A stretch of DNA of 64,000 nt from Streptomyces sp. (GCF_019510245.1 NZ_JAEKKT010000158.1:1-64000); one strand, 5' to 3'; shown: positions 26,413 through 36,134, counted from the stretch's first letter. Notes: generated by a model not told the origin, from the sequence alone. Numbers and translations are program-made.

Positions 26413-26697
26413 GGTCAGCCGGGACCGGTCGTCCTGCGCCGTCGGCCGGGAGTGCACCGCGGCCTGTTCACGGGTGTCCGAGCGGACGGTGAACCATCCC
26501 GGTACCGCAGGGATGTCGGCCGGTCCGACTGCCCGATGACGCTGCGCCGGCCCGGCGGCCGGTCACCGGCGCGGAGCCTGCCGCGTCGGCCTCGGCACGG
26601 CACACCGCCGCCGGACGCTCCGTGGAGCTCTGGGGCGCAGGCCCGTCCGGCGCGACGGTCACGCCGCGTCGGACGGTCAGGATCAGCGAAGGAGGTA

Positions 26698-27663
26698 TCA
26701 GACCGACGGGCTGGACGCGTCGCCGTGCAGGCCCCGTCGGAGCGCGTCGAGCTGTCCGGCGATCATGCGGCGGCTCACCTCCGCGTCGGGGTTCAGTTCG
26801 GACACACCGTGGGAGGCGCCCGGGAAGTGGCGCAGCTCTGTGGGCACCCCCGCGGTGATCAGCCGCTGGGCGTACGCGAAGCCCTCGTCGCGCAGCGGAT
26901 CGAACTCGGCGAGCGCGATATACGTCGGCGGCAGCCCGGCCAGGTCCTCGGCGCGGGCCGGAGCGGCATAGGGGCTGACATCGTCGCCGCGCTTCGTCTT
27001 CGTACCGCCGAGATAGCTGTCCCACATCACCTCCGCATTGCGCCGGTTGAACCCGGGAGTGTCGACGAAGGTGTTCATCGAGGGCGTTTCGAGGCGGTCG
27101 TCCAACACCGGCAGACCGAGGTACTGCATCGTCAGCCTCGGTCCGTTGCCGTCTCGTGCGGCCAGAGCCACGGCGGCGGCCAGGTTCGCGCCGGCGCTCT
27201 CCCCCGCGATGCCGATCCGCTGGGGGTCCACGCCGAGTTCCTCCACGTGCTCGACCATCCATTCGAGAGCGGCGTAGCCGTCCTCCATGCCCGCCGGGAA
27301 GGGAACCTCCGGCGCGACGCGGTAGTCCACAGAGACCACCACGGCGCCCACTTCGGCGGCGATCCGGGTGGTCTGGCTCTCGAAGAAGTCGACAAGGCTC
27401 AGGATGAAGGCGCCACCGTGCAGGAAGAGCAGGCCGGGCAGCTTCCCCTCGTGGCCGGTCGGCGTGTAGATCCGAACGCGGAAGTCCGGAGCGCCGTGCC
27501 GTCCGGGCACGCTGACGTCCCGGATCTCGACCGGCGTCGGCGGCTCGTAGGGCGGAGCCGGCAGGACCGCGCCGGCCGCCCGACTGCCGGCCACGAAGGG
27601 ATGCAGGGTGCCTGAGCTTCCGGAGTCAACCGGGGCGGCTTCCGTGGCGAGCGGATCGGTCAT
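26698..27663 (-). CDS. Alpha/beta hydrolase, hormone-sensitive-lipase family
   Basis: 321 residues from ATG 27663 (AGGAG upstream). HSL family marks: oxyanion-hole HGGAF in LLFLHGGAFILSL, nucleophile elbow GESAGANLAAAVALA, acid ALAEFDPLRDEG and catalytic His in FPGASHGV. VSVDYRVAPEVPFPAG is also typical. It hydrolyses short-chain esters in the cytoplasm. There is no signal peptide. A TTGAC-N4-CAA element lies 270 bp upstream, with a possible regulatory role. The degenerated MFS gene upstream on the same strand suggests an earlier ester/efflux unit. Confidence 0.87.
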   Translation of the reverse strand: MTDPLATEAAPVDSGSSGTLHPFVAGSRAAGAVLPAPPYEPPTPVEIRDVSVPGRHGAPDFRVRIYTPTGHEGKLPGLLFLHGGAFILSLVDFFESQTTRIAAEVGAVVVSVDYRVAPEVPFPAGMEDGYAALEWMVEHVEELGVDPQRIGIAGESAGANLAAAVALAARDGNGPRLTMQYLGLPVLDDRLETPSMNTFVDTPGFNRRNAEVMWDSYLGGTKTKRGDDVSPYAAPARAEDLAGLPPTYIALAEFDPLRDEGFAYAQRLITAGVPTELRHFPGASHGVSELNPDAEVSRRMIAGQLDALRRGLHGDASSPSV

Positions 27664-27931
27664 GGTGCTGCTCCTGTCGTCAAAACGTGGGGGTGGGGCT
27701 GTCGGTCAGCTTCCGGACGCGGTGGTGAGGAGATCGGAGCTGTGCTGCGGTCCGGTGAGCCGCGAAGTGTGTGTGAATCAGGTTGTTCCGCGTACGGTGA
27801 CATCACGACGCGGCACGTGTTCTGATGTCGTGAGAGTCTGCGGCAGACCGCCGCAGGACTCGGCAATCCTCGGAGAGCGGCTCGTCGGATCCTGCCCGGC
27901 TGACCGGAACCCGCAGAAGATCCTAAACACA

Positions 27932-27949
27932 TATTACTTGTTCAGTCAA
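27932..27949 (-). promoter_or_regulatory. TTGAC-N4-CAA element (copy 4)
   Basis: Minus-strand TTGACTGAACAAGTAATA, upstream of the lipase-like gene and just after the MFS remnant. Twelve bases (CATATTACTTGT on the plus strand) are identical with the copy at 62332-62349. The remainder of 27664-27970 has no gene. Confidence 0.4.
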
Positions 27950-27970
27950 TTAAAGGGCCGTCCGTCGGTA

Positions 27971-28433
27971 TCAGGGGACCTGACTGGCGCCCTCCGTCGC
28001 GGACTTGACAGCCACGAGCGATTGCCGGGAGGGGCGGGTGCGCAGACCCGTCAGCGAGATCAGAAGACCGGTAAGGGCGATTCCGGTCCCGACCACCCAG
28101 GGCGCCCGTCAGCCGTCGACAGCCCGAGCCCGAGGAGCAGGCCCGCCGAGCGCCGCTCGACGAGCACGAGGCGGTCAGCAGCACCACGACGGCAGCGAAG
28201 GACAGCAGCGCACGCGGTGCCGTCCAGCCGACCTGCGGTGCCTGCACGACGGTGAAGACGAGCAGCAGCGTTCCCAGGGCGCGTCCACCCGAGCCCATCG
28301 ACAGAAGCCGCGCGAGTTGCGCACTCACACAGAGAAAGATACCGTTACAGATAGTAATGACCCTTTTGAGTCGCACGAGCGCCTCGGTGCCACGCGAATC
28401 CAAGCTCGAAACCGCGAGCTTGGCTCGGTTCAC
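27971..28433 (-). pseudogene. Remnant of a DHA2-type MFS transporter
   Basis: One frame gives GTLLLVFTVVQAPQVGWTA and PRALLSFAAVVVLLTA, the segment before a LVERRS loop in 14-helix drug exporters. The next frame supplies LVLVERRSAGLLLGLGLS, and a third frame ends the protein with VVGTGIALTGLLISLTGLRT and RPSRQSLVAVKS. At least two shifts and a large internal deletion are needed to join them; a complete exporter has about 480 residues. The first 40 residues of the longest frame have no clear match. It probably once coded for an efflux pump. Confidence 0.5.
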
Positions 28434-28562
28434 CAGCGGTGAAGCAACTCGCTCAGCGCGAACCCCAGTTCGCGCCCATGAGCAGAAGGCTCATGGAGGA
28501 AGCGCGCCCTCCCCCCACACTCCGCAACTCCGAACTCAGGAATGATTGCAGGGAGATCCGTC

Positions 28563-29885
28563 ATGCCCGCATGTCTCAGCTCGTACTCCCGTCGGAAATT
28601 CCTCTCCACGTCGGCCGCCGCGGTTTCCGTGGCGGCCACCGGAGCTGTGGGACTGCAAGCCTGGGACGACTCGGGCAAGCCGGCCTCGGCGAGCGAGAGG
28701 CAGAGCATCCGCCCTTTCCGCGTGAACATTCCGGAGCAGGACCTGAGGGACCTGCGCCGGCGGATCATGGCGACACGCTGGCCCGACCGTGAGACCGTCA
28801 AGGACCAGTCCCAGGGCGTCCAGCTCGCCACGATGAAGGAACTCACCCAGTACTGGGGGACGAAGTACAACTGGCGGAACATCGAGGACACGCTCAACGC
28901 CCTGCCGCAGTACATCACCGAGATCGACGGACTGGACATACATTTCATCCACGTCCGCTCCCGCCACGCGAACGCCCTCCCGATCATCCTGACCCACGGC
29001 TGGCCCGGCTCCATCCTGGAGTTCCTGAAGGTCATCGGACCGCTCAGTGACCCCACGGCACACGGAGGCCGCGCCGAGGACGCCTTCCACCTCGTCATCC
29101 CCTCGATGCCCGGTTACGGCTTCTCCGAGCGGCCGACGACCACCGGGTGGAACCCCGACCGCATCGCGCGCGCCTGGGCCGTGCTGATGGACCGGCTGGG
29201 GTACGACCACTACGTCTCCCAGGGCGGCGACTGGGGCGCCGTGGTCTCGGACAAGATGGCGGTGCAGAAGCCCCCGGGGCTGCTCGGCATCCACGTCAAC
29301 TTCCCCGCCACCGTGCCCCCGGACATCGCGCAGAGGCTTCAATGCGGCTACTCCGCGCCGGCCGGTCTGGACCCCGACGAGCTGGCCGCGTACAACAAGC
29401 TCGCCACCTTCTACAAGACCGGCTCCGGCTACTCGGCCATGATGGTCACCCGGCCCCAGACCGAGGGATACGGGCTGACGGACTCCCCCGCCGGACTGGC
29501 CGCCTGGATGTACGACAAGTTCGCGGCATGGACGTACAGCGGCGGCCACCCCGAACGCGTACTGACCAAGGACGAGATGCTCAACGACATCACCCTCTAC
29601 TGGGTGACGAACACCGCGGTCTCCTCGTCCCGGCTCTACTGGGAGAACAACGCCAACAACTTCAACGCCGTGTCGGTGTCTCTCCCTGCCGCCATCACGG
29701 TCTTCCCCGGCGAGATCTACCAGGCCCCGCGCAGCTGGGCGTCACGCGCGTACCACGACCTCTTCTACTACCACAAGGTCAGCAGCGGAGGTCACTTCGC
29801 GGCCTGGGAGGTCCCAGGCATCTTCACGCAGGAACTCCGGGCCGCGTTCTCGTCTCTGCGTCCGCAGAAAACTGCAGGAAAGTAG
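28563..29885 (+). CDS. Tat-exported epoxide hydrolase family protein
   Basis: 440 residues from ATG 28563 (GGGAG upstream). Twin-arginine signal SRRKFLSTSAAAVSVAATGA. The N-terminal EHN domain (about 45-150) carries IRPFRVNIPEQDLRDLRRRI, RWPDRE, and YNWRNIEDTLNALPQYITEI. The alpha/beta-hydrolase core has the HGWPGS oxyanion motif, nucleophile Asp in SQGGDWGAVVSD, and terminal His in SGGHFAAWEVP. This family also includes juvenile-hormone-type epoxide hydrolases, and several Streptomyces members are secreted. It probably opens epoxides outside the cell. Substrate unknown. A hairpin follows. Confidence 0.87.
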   Translation: MPACLSSYSRRKFLSTSAAAVSVAATGAVGLQAWDDSGKPASASERQSIRPFRVNIPEQDLRDLRRRIMATRWPDRETVKDQSQGVQLATMKELTQYWGTKYNWRNIEDTLNALPQYITEIDGLDIHFIHVRSRHANALPIILTHGWPGSILEFLKVIGPLSDPTAHGGRAEDAFHLVIPSMPGYGFSERPTTTGWNPDRIARAWAVLMDRLGYDHYVSQGGDWGAVVSDKMAVQKPPGLLGIHVNFPATVPPDIAQRLQCGYSAPAGLDPDELAAYNKLATFYKTGSGYSAMMVTRPQTEGYGLTDSPAGLAAWMYDKFAAWTYSGGHPERVLTKDEMLNDITLYWVTNTAVSSSRLYWENNANNFNAVSVSLPAAITVFPGEIYQAPRSWASRAYHDLFYYHKVSSGGHFAAWEVPGIFTQELRAAFSSLRPQKTAGK

Positions 29886-29911
29886 GCGAACCGCCCCGAA
29901 GACTTGGGCAC

Positions 29912-29950
29912 GCGTCACCCGCCGGCGCGACAGCGGCCGTCGGGTGACGC
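29912..29950. terminator. Hairpin between convergent epoxide hydrolase and phosphoesterase genes
   Basis: 10-bp perfect stem GCGTCACCCG / CGGGTGACGC with a 19-nt GC-rich loop, 26 bp after one stop and 50 bp from the other. Confidence 0.55.
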
Positions 29951-29999
29951 ATCCTCTCGCCCGCCTGAGCGATGGCCGGCCCCGGGGCTGACCCAGACG

Positions 30000-31928
30000 T
30001 CACCCAGCGGGACGACCGACCATCCATGGAAACGGATCGACGTCCCGGCTCCGGTCGTCAACGGCGCCCGCGTACTCGTGACCGCCCACCAGCCAGGGCA
30101 GCCCGAGCGAGGTGAGCCCGACGGACAGGCGCTTCGGGTTGTCGACGACCGGCGCGCCCTCGACGTACAGCTTCGTGAACCGGCCGTCGTTGACCACGGC
30201 CAGATGCCACCACTTGAGCTCCACCAGGCCGTGACCCCAGTTGGTCGTCGGGTAGGTGTCGTTCGTCGGGTAGTGGTTGAACTGCGGCTCACGGCCGTTG
30301 TTCGTAATGGCGAACTGGGCCAGCGGCTCATTGGGGTCGGTGTTCCTGCCGTGCTTGCCGGCGGCACCGGCCGAACCACGGCGGCTGAGGAACGACGCGT
30401 TGCCGTTCTTTCCGGCGTCCCAGTCCAGCGGCATCCTGACGAACGCCTCGATGGTGTAGCCGGTCTTGAACGTCTCGGCGTTCAGCGGAGCCTTCGCCCC
30501 GGTGGTCAGATACGCGCCGTGAACGGGGTTGCGGCCGCCGACGAACTGGAGGCTGGCGTGGCCGGGCTGGTCGGGGTGATGGTCGGCGGACCAGGTCAGC
30601 GCGTCGGCCGCGCTGCCCGGGACATTCACCACCGTCAGGTCGTTGCCCTTGCCCGACAGGTCGTGGATCCGCTGGCCCTCGGCGAGTGCCGTGCCGGGGG
30701 CACCCTGCCCGTCGAAGCGCCAGTACGCCAGCGTGCCCTTCACCAGTTCCCGTGCCGCGGGGCGGGCCGGACGCACCGGAACGGGGTCGAAGCCGGAGAA
30801 CCGCTCCTTGAAGTCGATCGGCACCGAGAAGTTGTCGACCGGGCCGCTGACCCGGGCGAGTTCGGCCGCCAGCTCGTGGCGGGACTCCGGGTCCTGGGCC
30901 AGGATCCACGGGTTGATCGTCTCGACGTCGATCGTGTTGCGGACCAGGTCGAAGTGGTAGAGCCGGATCATGCCGCCACCGCCGAAGTAGCGGTTATGGT
31001 AGTTGGCGATGTGCATGTGCACGTCGTTGCCGGCGGCGTTCTTCTTGGTGGTACGCCCGGGCGGCCAGTAGTGACCGTTGACGGTCAGGAAGACCTGGTC
31101 GTTGTCCTCGACCAGCTTGTCCCAGACCGTCTGGCCGTGGTCGGAGAGCCCGGCGTTGTTCTCCGGGTCCCCGGACTCGTAGGGGAAAACGTTGTCATCG
31201 TAGGTCGACCACACCATGTCGTGCGTCGTGATGATCACGGGCATCTTGGGGCGGGCCTTGATGACCTCGTCGGCCCACGCGAAGCCCTGGTCGGTGGTGC
31301 GCCAGTCCAGGGCCAGCAGCAGCCAGGAGCGGCCGGCGGCCTGGAAGATGTGCGCGGTGTTGTAGCCGGTCGCGTCCGCCGCGGCGAACGTCTTCGAGTG
31401 CTTGAACCGGCGCGGGCCCATGGTCTGCAGGTACGTCGTGTCACCACGGGTGTCGTCGCCGCTCAGGTCGTGGTTTCCGGCCACCACGCTGTACGCGGCG
31501 CCGTGCGCGTCCAGCAGGGCGAACGCCCTGTCGACCTGCTCGAACGACGACGGGTCGGCGTCCTGCGTCATGTCACCGAGGTGTGCCATGAACACGATGT
31601 TGAGGTCGGGGTTCCCGCTGTTGTCGATGATGTAGCGGAACGACTCCTCCTGCGGCGTCCGGTTGACGCTGTCCTGGCTGCCCCAGTAGAGGAACTGCGT
31701 GTCCGGCATGACCGCGACCGTGAACTGGAGGGAGGTCGGATCCGGATTCCACTTGCCGATCCTGCCGGTCTTGGTGGCGTCCGCGGCCGACGCGGGCGAC
31801 GCACCGATCACGGAGGCCCCGGTCCCTACGACCGCCGCCCCCGCACCGGCCAGTGCGGCATTGCGCAGGAATCCTCGTCGGTTGTGCCCGGTCGGTTCTG
31901 CCGTCGGGTTGTCACCGTTGTTACACAT
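30000..31928 (-). CDS. Tat-exported metallophosphoesterase with C-terminal LamG domain
   Basis: 642 residues from ATG 31928 (AAAGAG upstream). Tat signal: NRRGFLRNAALAGAGAAVVG. Calcineurin-like metal ligands: MPDTQFLYW, AHLGDMTQD, VVAGNHDLSGDD, ITTHDMVWS and TVNGHYWPPG. The second half (about 405-640) is a concanavalin-like LamG domain starting at GTLAYWRFDGQGAPG and containing YTIEAFVRMP. It should hydrolyse phosphoesters outside the cell. The tail is odd: after LVGGHEYAGAVD the expected last strand (FHGW..GDV) continues in another frame at about 30030-30055, so the final 25 residues are probably frameshifted. That would leave the catalytic domain intact. Confidence 0.8.
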   Translation of the reverse strand: MCNNGDNPTAEPTGHNRRGFLRNAALAGAGAAVVGTGASVIGASPASAADATKTGRIGKWNPDPTSLQFTVAVMPDTQFLYWGSQDSVNRTPQEESFRYIIDNSGNPDLNIVFMAHLGDMTQDADPSSFEQVDRAFALLDAHGAAYSVVAGNHDLSGDDTRGDTTYLQTMGPRRFKHSKTFAAADATGYNTAHIFQAAGRSWLLLALDWRTTDQGFAWADEVIKARPKMPVIITTHDMVWSTYDDNVFPYESGDPENNAGLSDHGQTVWDKLVEDNDQVFLTVNGHYWPPGRTTKKNAAGNDVHMHIANYHNRYFGGGGMIRLYHFDLVRNTIDVETINPWILAQDPESRHELAAELARVSGPVDNFSVPIDFKERFSGFDPVPVRPARPAARELVKGTLAYWRFDGQGAPGTALAEGQRIHDLSGKGNDLTVVNVPGSAADALTWSADHHPDQPGHASLQFVGGRNPVHGAYLTTGAKAPLNAETFKTGYTIEAFVRMPLDWDAGKNGNASFLSRRGSAGAAGKHGRNTDPNEPLAQFAITNNGREPQFNHYPTNDTYPTTNWGHGLVELKWWHLAVVNDGRFTKLYVEGAPVVDNPKRLSVGLTSLGLPWLVGGHEYAGAVDDRSRDVDPFPWMVGRPAG

Positions 31929-32258
31929 GGGAACTCTTTCGGATTGATTGTTCAAGCAACAACGACGCTAAGCAGCGGCGCTTCCGGCCGGGCAGACACG
32001 AAATGACAAACGAGGATCAAGTGTCTGTCCAGGACTGAACGCGCAGGTCAAGTCGCGACCGGAAGCCGATCTCCCGGTGAACCGGCGGTGGACGGACGGC
32101 TTCGCCGACGCCTGGGAGCGCACACTCGGACCGGCCAGTCGCCGACGGCATGGCAAGATCACATGTGTCTTCCCCGCCATCTGCGCGGCGACGGGCGAGC
32201 CCCTTTCCCAGAGGGCGAACCGCCCTCTGGAAACCCACTGTTGAGAGAGCTTGCACAC
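31929..32258. other. Divergent promoter region of phosphoesterase and DUF5010 genes
   Basis: 330 bp, no credible gene. It must hold promoters for both secreted-enzyme genes. No clear hexamers or operator could be picked. A GAGAG stretch at 32242-32247 lies 12 nt before the DUF5010 ATG. Confidence 0.3.
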
Positions 32259-34254
32259 ATGGGCATACGTGTTCGGAGCGGCCGGCATCGCAGGAAACTC
32301 CTGTCGTCCCTCGCGGTCATGATGACCGCCGCCGGAATCGGCCTGGCGGCCACGCTGACCGGTTCTGCCGGGGCCGCCACGACATCCGTGGTCATCGACA
32401 CGGGCGGGTCCGTCCTGTCGCCGCGCCGCCGGCAGGACCGGATCGCTGGGCGTCACCTTCGGCTTCGACACCACGACACTGGCCGGTGGCCCTTACGAGA
32501 ACCAGGGCAGCCAGACCTACAACTTTCCCCTCTATGAGGCGGCCCGGGGCACGACCCCTCAGTTCTGGGACAACTATGTCGAGGAACTGGTGTCCGCCGG
32601 CGTCGACTTCGTGGCGGTGGACACGCGAGGGTACATCCCCGGCTCCGCCGTCCCGAACCAGGGCGGAGACCCGCGCGCACTCGCCGGTCTGGTGGACGCG
32701 ATCAACCGCGGGGGTTACGCGGACAAGCTGAAGATCTCCGCGTTCGACGACATACCGGCGTCCATGACCGACAAGAAGAACCAGGTCAAGCACCATGCCG
32801 GCGGCTACTCACCGCTCTTCGACATGGGAGACACGGACGGCTCCGGCGAAGGCGGCTACCAGTACCTGTGGGACAACGACCTGAGGTCGTACTTCCAGAC
32901 CGTGCCGGACAACCTCCTGTACAAGGTGAGCGGGCAGCCGGTCGTCTATTTCTGGTCCGACAACACTTACGCCTTCACCGACCAGGGCAACGGCAACTCC
33001 GCGAGGATGCTGCAGTACGTCCGCTCACAAGCGCAGTCCGAGTTCGGCCAGAACCCCTACTTCGTCGTCGACAACAGCTGGCTGAAGAACGACTCCGCGG
33101 TGTCGGCCGTCGCGAACGGGGCGAACAGCTGGTTCGGGGTGCCGAGCCCGTCGTACACCAACCAGACCTTCAACGGCGCGTCCTACGGCGTCGCGGTGCC
33201 CGGCTTCCACTTCGTGACGGGCACCACCAACATGGTGATCGACCCGAATCACGGACAGACCCTGGTCAGCAACCTCGAGTCCACCGTCGACGGCGGTAAC
33301 AAGATCACGTTGGTGGAGGGATTCACCGACTGGCAGGAGGGCGCGGGCCTGTGGCGTACCCGCAACGCGCCGTACGCCACCACACAGCGCGACTACCCGA
33401 ACCAGAACATCAACATCCTGCGCCGCTACTCGAACACCCCTTTCCCCGACGACATGGTGGTCCAGGCCGAGTCGGCGGACACGGTCAACGACACGACCAC
33501 GGGCAACCTGTGGAACGTCTACCGCAGCGACGACCTGGACGTACAGCCGGCCACTGACACCGGCGGCGGATGGAACGTCGGCAGTGTCGCCGCGGGCGAA
33601 TGGCTGCAGTGGAAGGAGGTGCCGATGCAGGGGACCGAGAACCTCACCGTCCGCGTCGCCACGCCGAACAGCGGCGCCCAGATCCGCTTCGTCGTCGACG
33701 GTGTCGCCGGGCCCGTCGTCGACGTGCCCGACACCGGCGGCTGGCAGACCTGGCAGACCGTGGACGCGGGCTCCTTCCAGTTCTCGTCGGGGACGTACCA
33801 CACCGTGCAGCTCCAGCAGGTGACGGGCGGCGAGAACATCAACTGGTGGGGGGCCAAGCGGGCTGCCGAGCCGACCGGACGGATCGTGGGCTACGGCGGC
33901 AAGTGCGTCGACGACGCCGGAGCGAGCACGGCCAATGGCACCGCCATCCAACTGGGCACGTGCGACGGCAGCGCGGCGCAGACCTGGACCAGGGCGGCCG
34001 ACGGCAGCCTCAAGGTGCTGGGCAAGTGCATGGACGTCACCGGCGCCGGCACGGCGAAGGGGACGAAGGTACAGCTCTACACCTGCAACGGCACCGGATC
34101 CCAGCGCTGGCAGCCGGGAACCTCCGGCACACTGGTCAACCCGCAGTCGGGGCGCTGCCTCGACGCGACGGGCCCGAGTTCGGCCGACGGAACTCGTCTG
34201 CAGATCTGGGACTGTGCCGCCAGCGCCAACCAGAAGTGGACGCTTCCGAACTGA
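32259..34254 (+). pseudogene. Secreted DUF5010 glycosidase-like protein with CBM and ricin-B lectin, frameshifted
   Basis: ATG 32259 starts a signal peptide (MGIRVRSGRHRRKLLSSLAV ... GSAGAATTSVVIDTGGSVLSP). Past about 32424 the homologous sequence continues in another frame: AAGRTGSLGVTFGFDTTTLA and so on. One extra C in a GC-rich run (CGCGCCGCC) accounts for it. The second frame is then open to 34254. It contains a (beta/alpha)-barrel-like DUF5010 domain (GVDFVAVDTRGYIPG, FVVDNSWLKND, LVEGFTDWQEGAGLWR), a CBM6-like DUF5010 C-domain (GGGWNVGSVAAGEWLQWKEV), and a three-repeat ricin-B trefoil ending QTW, QRW, QKW. Without the shift it would be a 665-residue secreted glycan-active enzyme. The first in-frame ATG of the second frame is 32590 and gives no export signal. 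Confidence 0.7.
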
Positions 34255-34262
34255 CACACCGA

Positions 34263-34316
34263 CGCCGGCGGCCCTGTCGTGGGATGTCGGCAGACATCAC
34301 GACAGGGCCGCCGGCG
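34263..34316 (+). terminator. Very strong hairpin after the DUF5010 gene
   Basis: 19-bp perfect outer stem (CGCCGGCGGCCCTGTCGTG) with an inner GATGTC/GACATC stem and GGCA loop, 8 bp after the stop. The rest of 34317-34668 is non-coding or low-confidence coding. Confidence 0.75.
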
Positions 34317-34446
34317 CTGTGGCTGACGTGAGCCCGGGGGAGGCGTACGCCACGGCGCGTAGGAAGGCCCGCACCACCACAGAAAGGGCGGGACACCAGT
34401 CCCCCACCCGCTGTCCGTTTGTGGCCGGACGGCAAGAGCCCTTCAT

Positions 34447-34581
34447 TCAGGAAACGAAGCAGCGCCTCGCCAGGTTCACTTGCGCGGGTACCCAGTCCGA
34501 GGCCGCGGGATACGGGGCCGACATCACGTCCGCCCGCGTGACACGTACCGTCACGAGTCCTCCGCGAGATATGTACCTCAT
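34447..34581 (-). CDS. Possible small ORF, 44 residues
   Basis: ATG 34581 has GAGGTG 6 nt upstream and an A/T-richer stretch before it. The product begins MRYISRGGLVTVRVTRADV and ends NLARRCFVS. No family recognised. Support is only the ribosome site and position in a gap, so it may be chance. Confidence 0.2.
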   Translation of the reverse strand: MRYISRGGLVTVRVTRADVMSAPYPAASDWVPAQVNLARRCFVS

Positions 34582-34668
34582 CTGCACCTCGTAAGGTATG
34601 CACTCACGCGTGGCAGCGCCGACCACCGGTGTCTGCCCGACCCCCGCCACTGGAAGAAGAGGGCAGCC

Positions 34669-34824
34669 ATGGTGTCGGAGAGCGAGTTGACGGAACAGGC
34701 ACGTCTCACCCACGAGGCACATGTCGAGGCCTGCAGGTCCTGCAAGACCAACAACAAGCCGTGCCAGGCGGCGAAACTCCTCAGACTCGAGTACAACAAC
34801 CTGCTGAGATCGACGAGGCGTTGA
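34669..34824 (+). CDS. Small cysteine-containing protein, 51 residues
   Basis: ATG 34669 with GAAGAGGG 8 nt upstream. The product is charged and helical: MVSESELTEQARLTHEAHV, then EACRSCKTNNKPCQAAKLL and RLEYNNLLRSTRR. Three cysteines sit as C-X2-C-X6-C, with two His in the preceding helix (HEAH), so a small zinc site is possible. Composition (Lys, Asn, Glu) differs from the usual Arg/Ala-rich chance frames and argues for a real gene. It has no obvious partner; the next gene is convergent. I do not recognise the family. Confidence 0.5.
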   Translation: MVSESELTEQARLTHEAHVEACRSCKTNNKPCQAAKLLRLEYNNLLRSTRR

Positions 34825-34982
34825 CACCGCCCACCGCTGCGGCCTGAGGTCCGTCGGCGCCTTCGGCATTCCCTGAGGCAGCGGCTGCGTGGCGCCGCGC
34901 CAGTACTCGACGGGCGGCCGCCGTCCGTGGTGCTGCCGGCAAGAGGGCGGGGTGGGCCGTGCCGGCCATGTCCCGCCGCCGG

Positions 34983-36119
34983 TCACCCGGCCGCGGCGAC
35001 GAGTTCCTCGGCCACCTGGGACGCGGACGGCATCGCCGCTATCTCCTCGCGCAACCGGTGCGCTTCCTTGGCGTAGACGGGATCGGACAGCACCAGCCCG
35101 ACCGCGGCCGTGACGGCTTCCGGGGACGCCTCGTCCATGGGCAGGGCCCGTCCGGCTCCCGAGGCCTCCAGGCGGTGGGCCTGGCGCAGCTGACCGGGGG
35201 TGCTCGGTGCGACGACGGCGGGGACACCGCGCGCCGCCGCGCCGAACGTGGTGCCCGAGCCACCGTGGTGCACGACGACCGACACCCCGTCGAGCAACTC
35301 CGCGGCGGGCAGGAAGCCGACCAGTTCCACCCGGTCCGGATCCAGCCCGAAGCCGTCGACGGACGCGTCTCCCGACGCCGTCGCCACCAGGTCGACGTCC
35401 AGCGTACTGAGCGATCTGAGCAGCGAACCGAGCTTCTCCGGCTCCCGCTTGGAGGTGCTGAAACTGACCAGCACCCGAGGCCGGCCGGTCAGCGCCGCTC
35501 GCCGTGCGCGCGGGGTCCCCTCGGGAGCCTGATGGGGCTCGGGCCGCAGCGCCCTGTGTTCCATTCCCGGCAATGTGCCGTCGCGGCGCAGGCTGGGCGG
35601 ACAGAGGTCCAGCAGCCAACGTCCGGAGGGCGCGTGGGCCGGCGGTTCGATGCCGCGTTCCAGATAGCGGGAGCGCGCGCTGGCGGCCAGGGCGTCCAGT
35701 ACGTCCGGTTCCAGCGCCGGGTCGATGGCCATCACCGCCGACGGCAGGTCGAGCGCCGTGGCGACGAACTGCCCCACGTAGTCGCAGTGTTCCGAAACGA
35801 TCACATGGGGCGCCCACTGTCTCGTGCCGACGAGGGCCTCGTCCACACTGAGGTCGAGGCGAGCGCCGGCGAAGTACTCACCGACGAATGCCGGCGATCC
35901 CACCCCGGCCCCGCGGGTCCGGCGGACCGCCTCGGCGACCATGACCTCCTGCGACGGGCCGACGGGAATCAGGGCGAATCCCTCGGACTCGACCGGGCGC
36001 GCGAGCTGCGCGGCCGCGGCGAAGGCGACGGTATGTCCCTGCTTCCGCAGTGCCCGCGCCAGGGGCAGCATCGGCAGGACATGCCCCAGCATGGGGGTGC
36101 TGAACATGAGAATGCGCAT
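34983..36119 (-). CDS. GT1-type glycosyltransferase (macrolide-glycosyltransferase/UGT-like)
   Basis: 378 residues. N-terminal acceptor domain: MRILMFSTPMLGHVLPMLPL, ARALRKQGHTVAFA, VSEHCDYVG. C-terminal donor domain: PRVLVSFSTSKREPEKLGSL, VELVGFLPAAELLDGVSVVV, and the UGT signature HHGGSGTTFGAAARGVPAVV. It would transfer a nucleotide-activated sugar to a small lipophilic acceptor. No sugar-biosynthesis genes are nearby, so it may glycosylate a xenobiotic or a product made elsewhere, as the macrolide-inactivating enzymes do. A close paralog, broken, is at 52264-53282. Start ATG 36119 has no strong ribosome site; the element at 36135 lies just upstream. Confidence 0.85.
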   Translation of the reverse strand: MRILMFSTPMLGHVLPMLPLARALRKQGHTVAFAAAAQLARPVESEGFALIPVGPSQEVMVAEAVRRTRGAGVGSPAFVGEYFAGARLDLSVDEALVGTRQWAPHVIVSEHCDYVGQFVATALDLPSAVMAIDPALEPDVLDALAASARSRYLERGIEPPAHAPSGRWLLDLCPPSLRRDGTLPGMEHRALRPEPHQAPEGTPRARRAALTGRPRVLVSFSTSKREPEKLGSLLRSLSTLDVDLVATASGDASVDGFGLDPDRVELVGFLPAAELLDGVSVVVHHGGSGTTFGAAARGVPAVVAPSTPGQLRQAHRLEASGAGRALPMDEASPEAVTAAVGLVLSDPVYAKEAHRLREEIAAMPSASQVAEELVAAAG

Positions 36120-36134
36120 ACGCGAACGCTACTA

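Noticed and set aside
29904..32006. 700-codon frame antisense to the phosphoesterase
   Set aside because: Composition of a shadow; no recognisable family.
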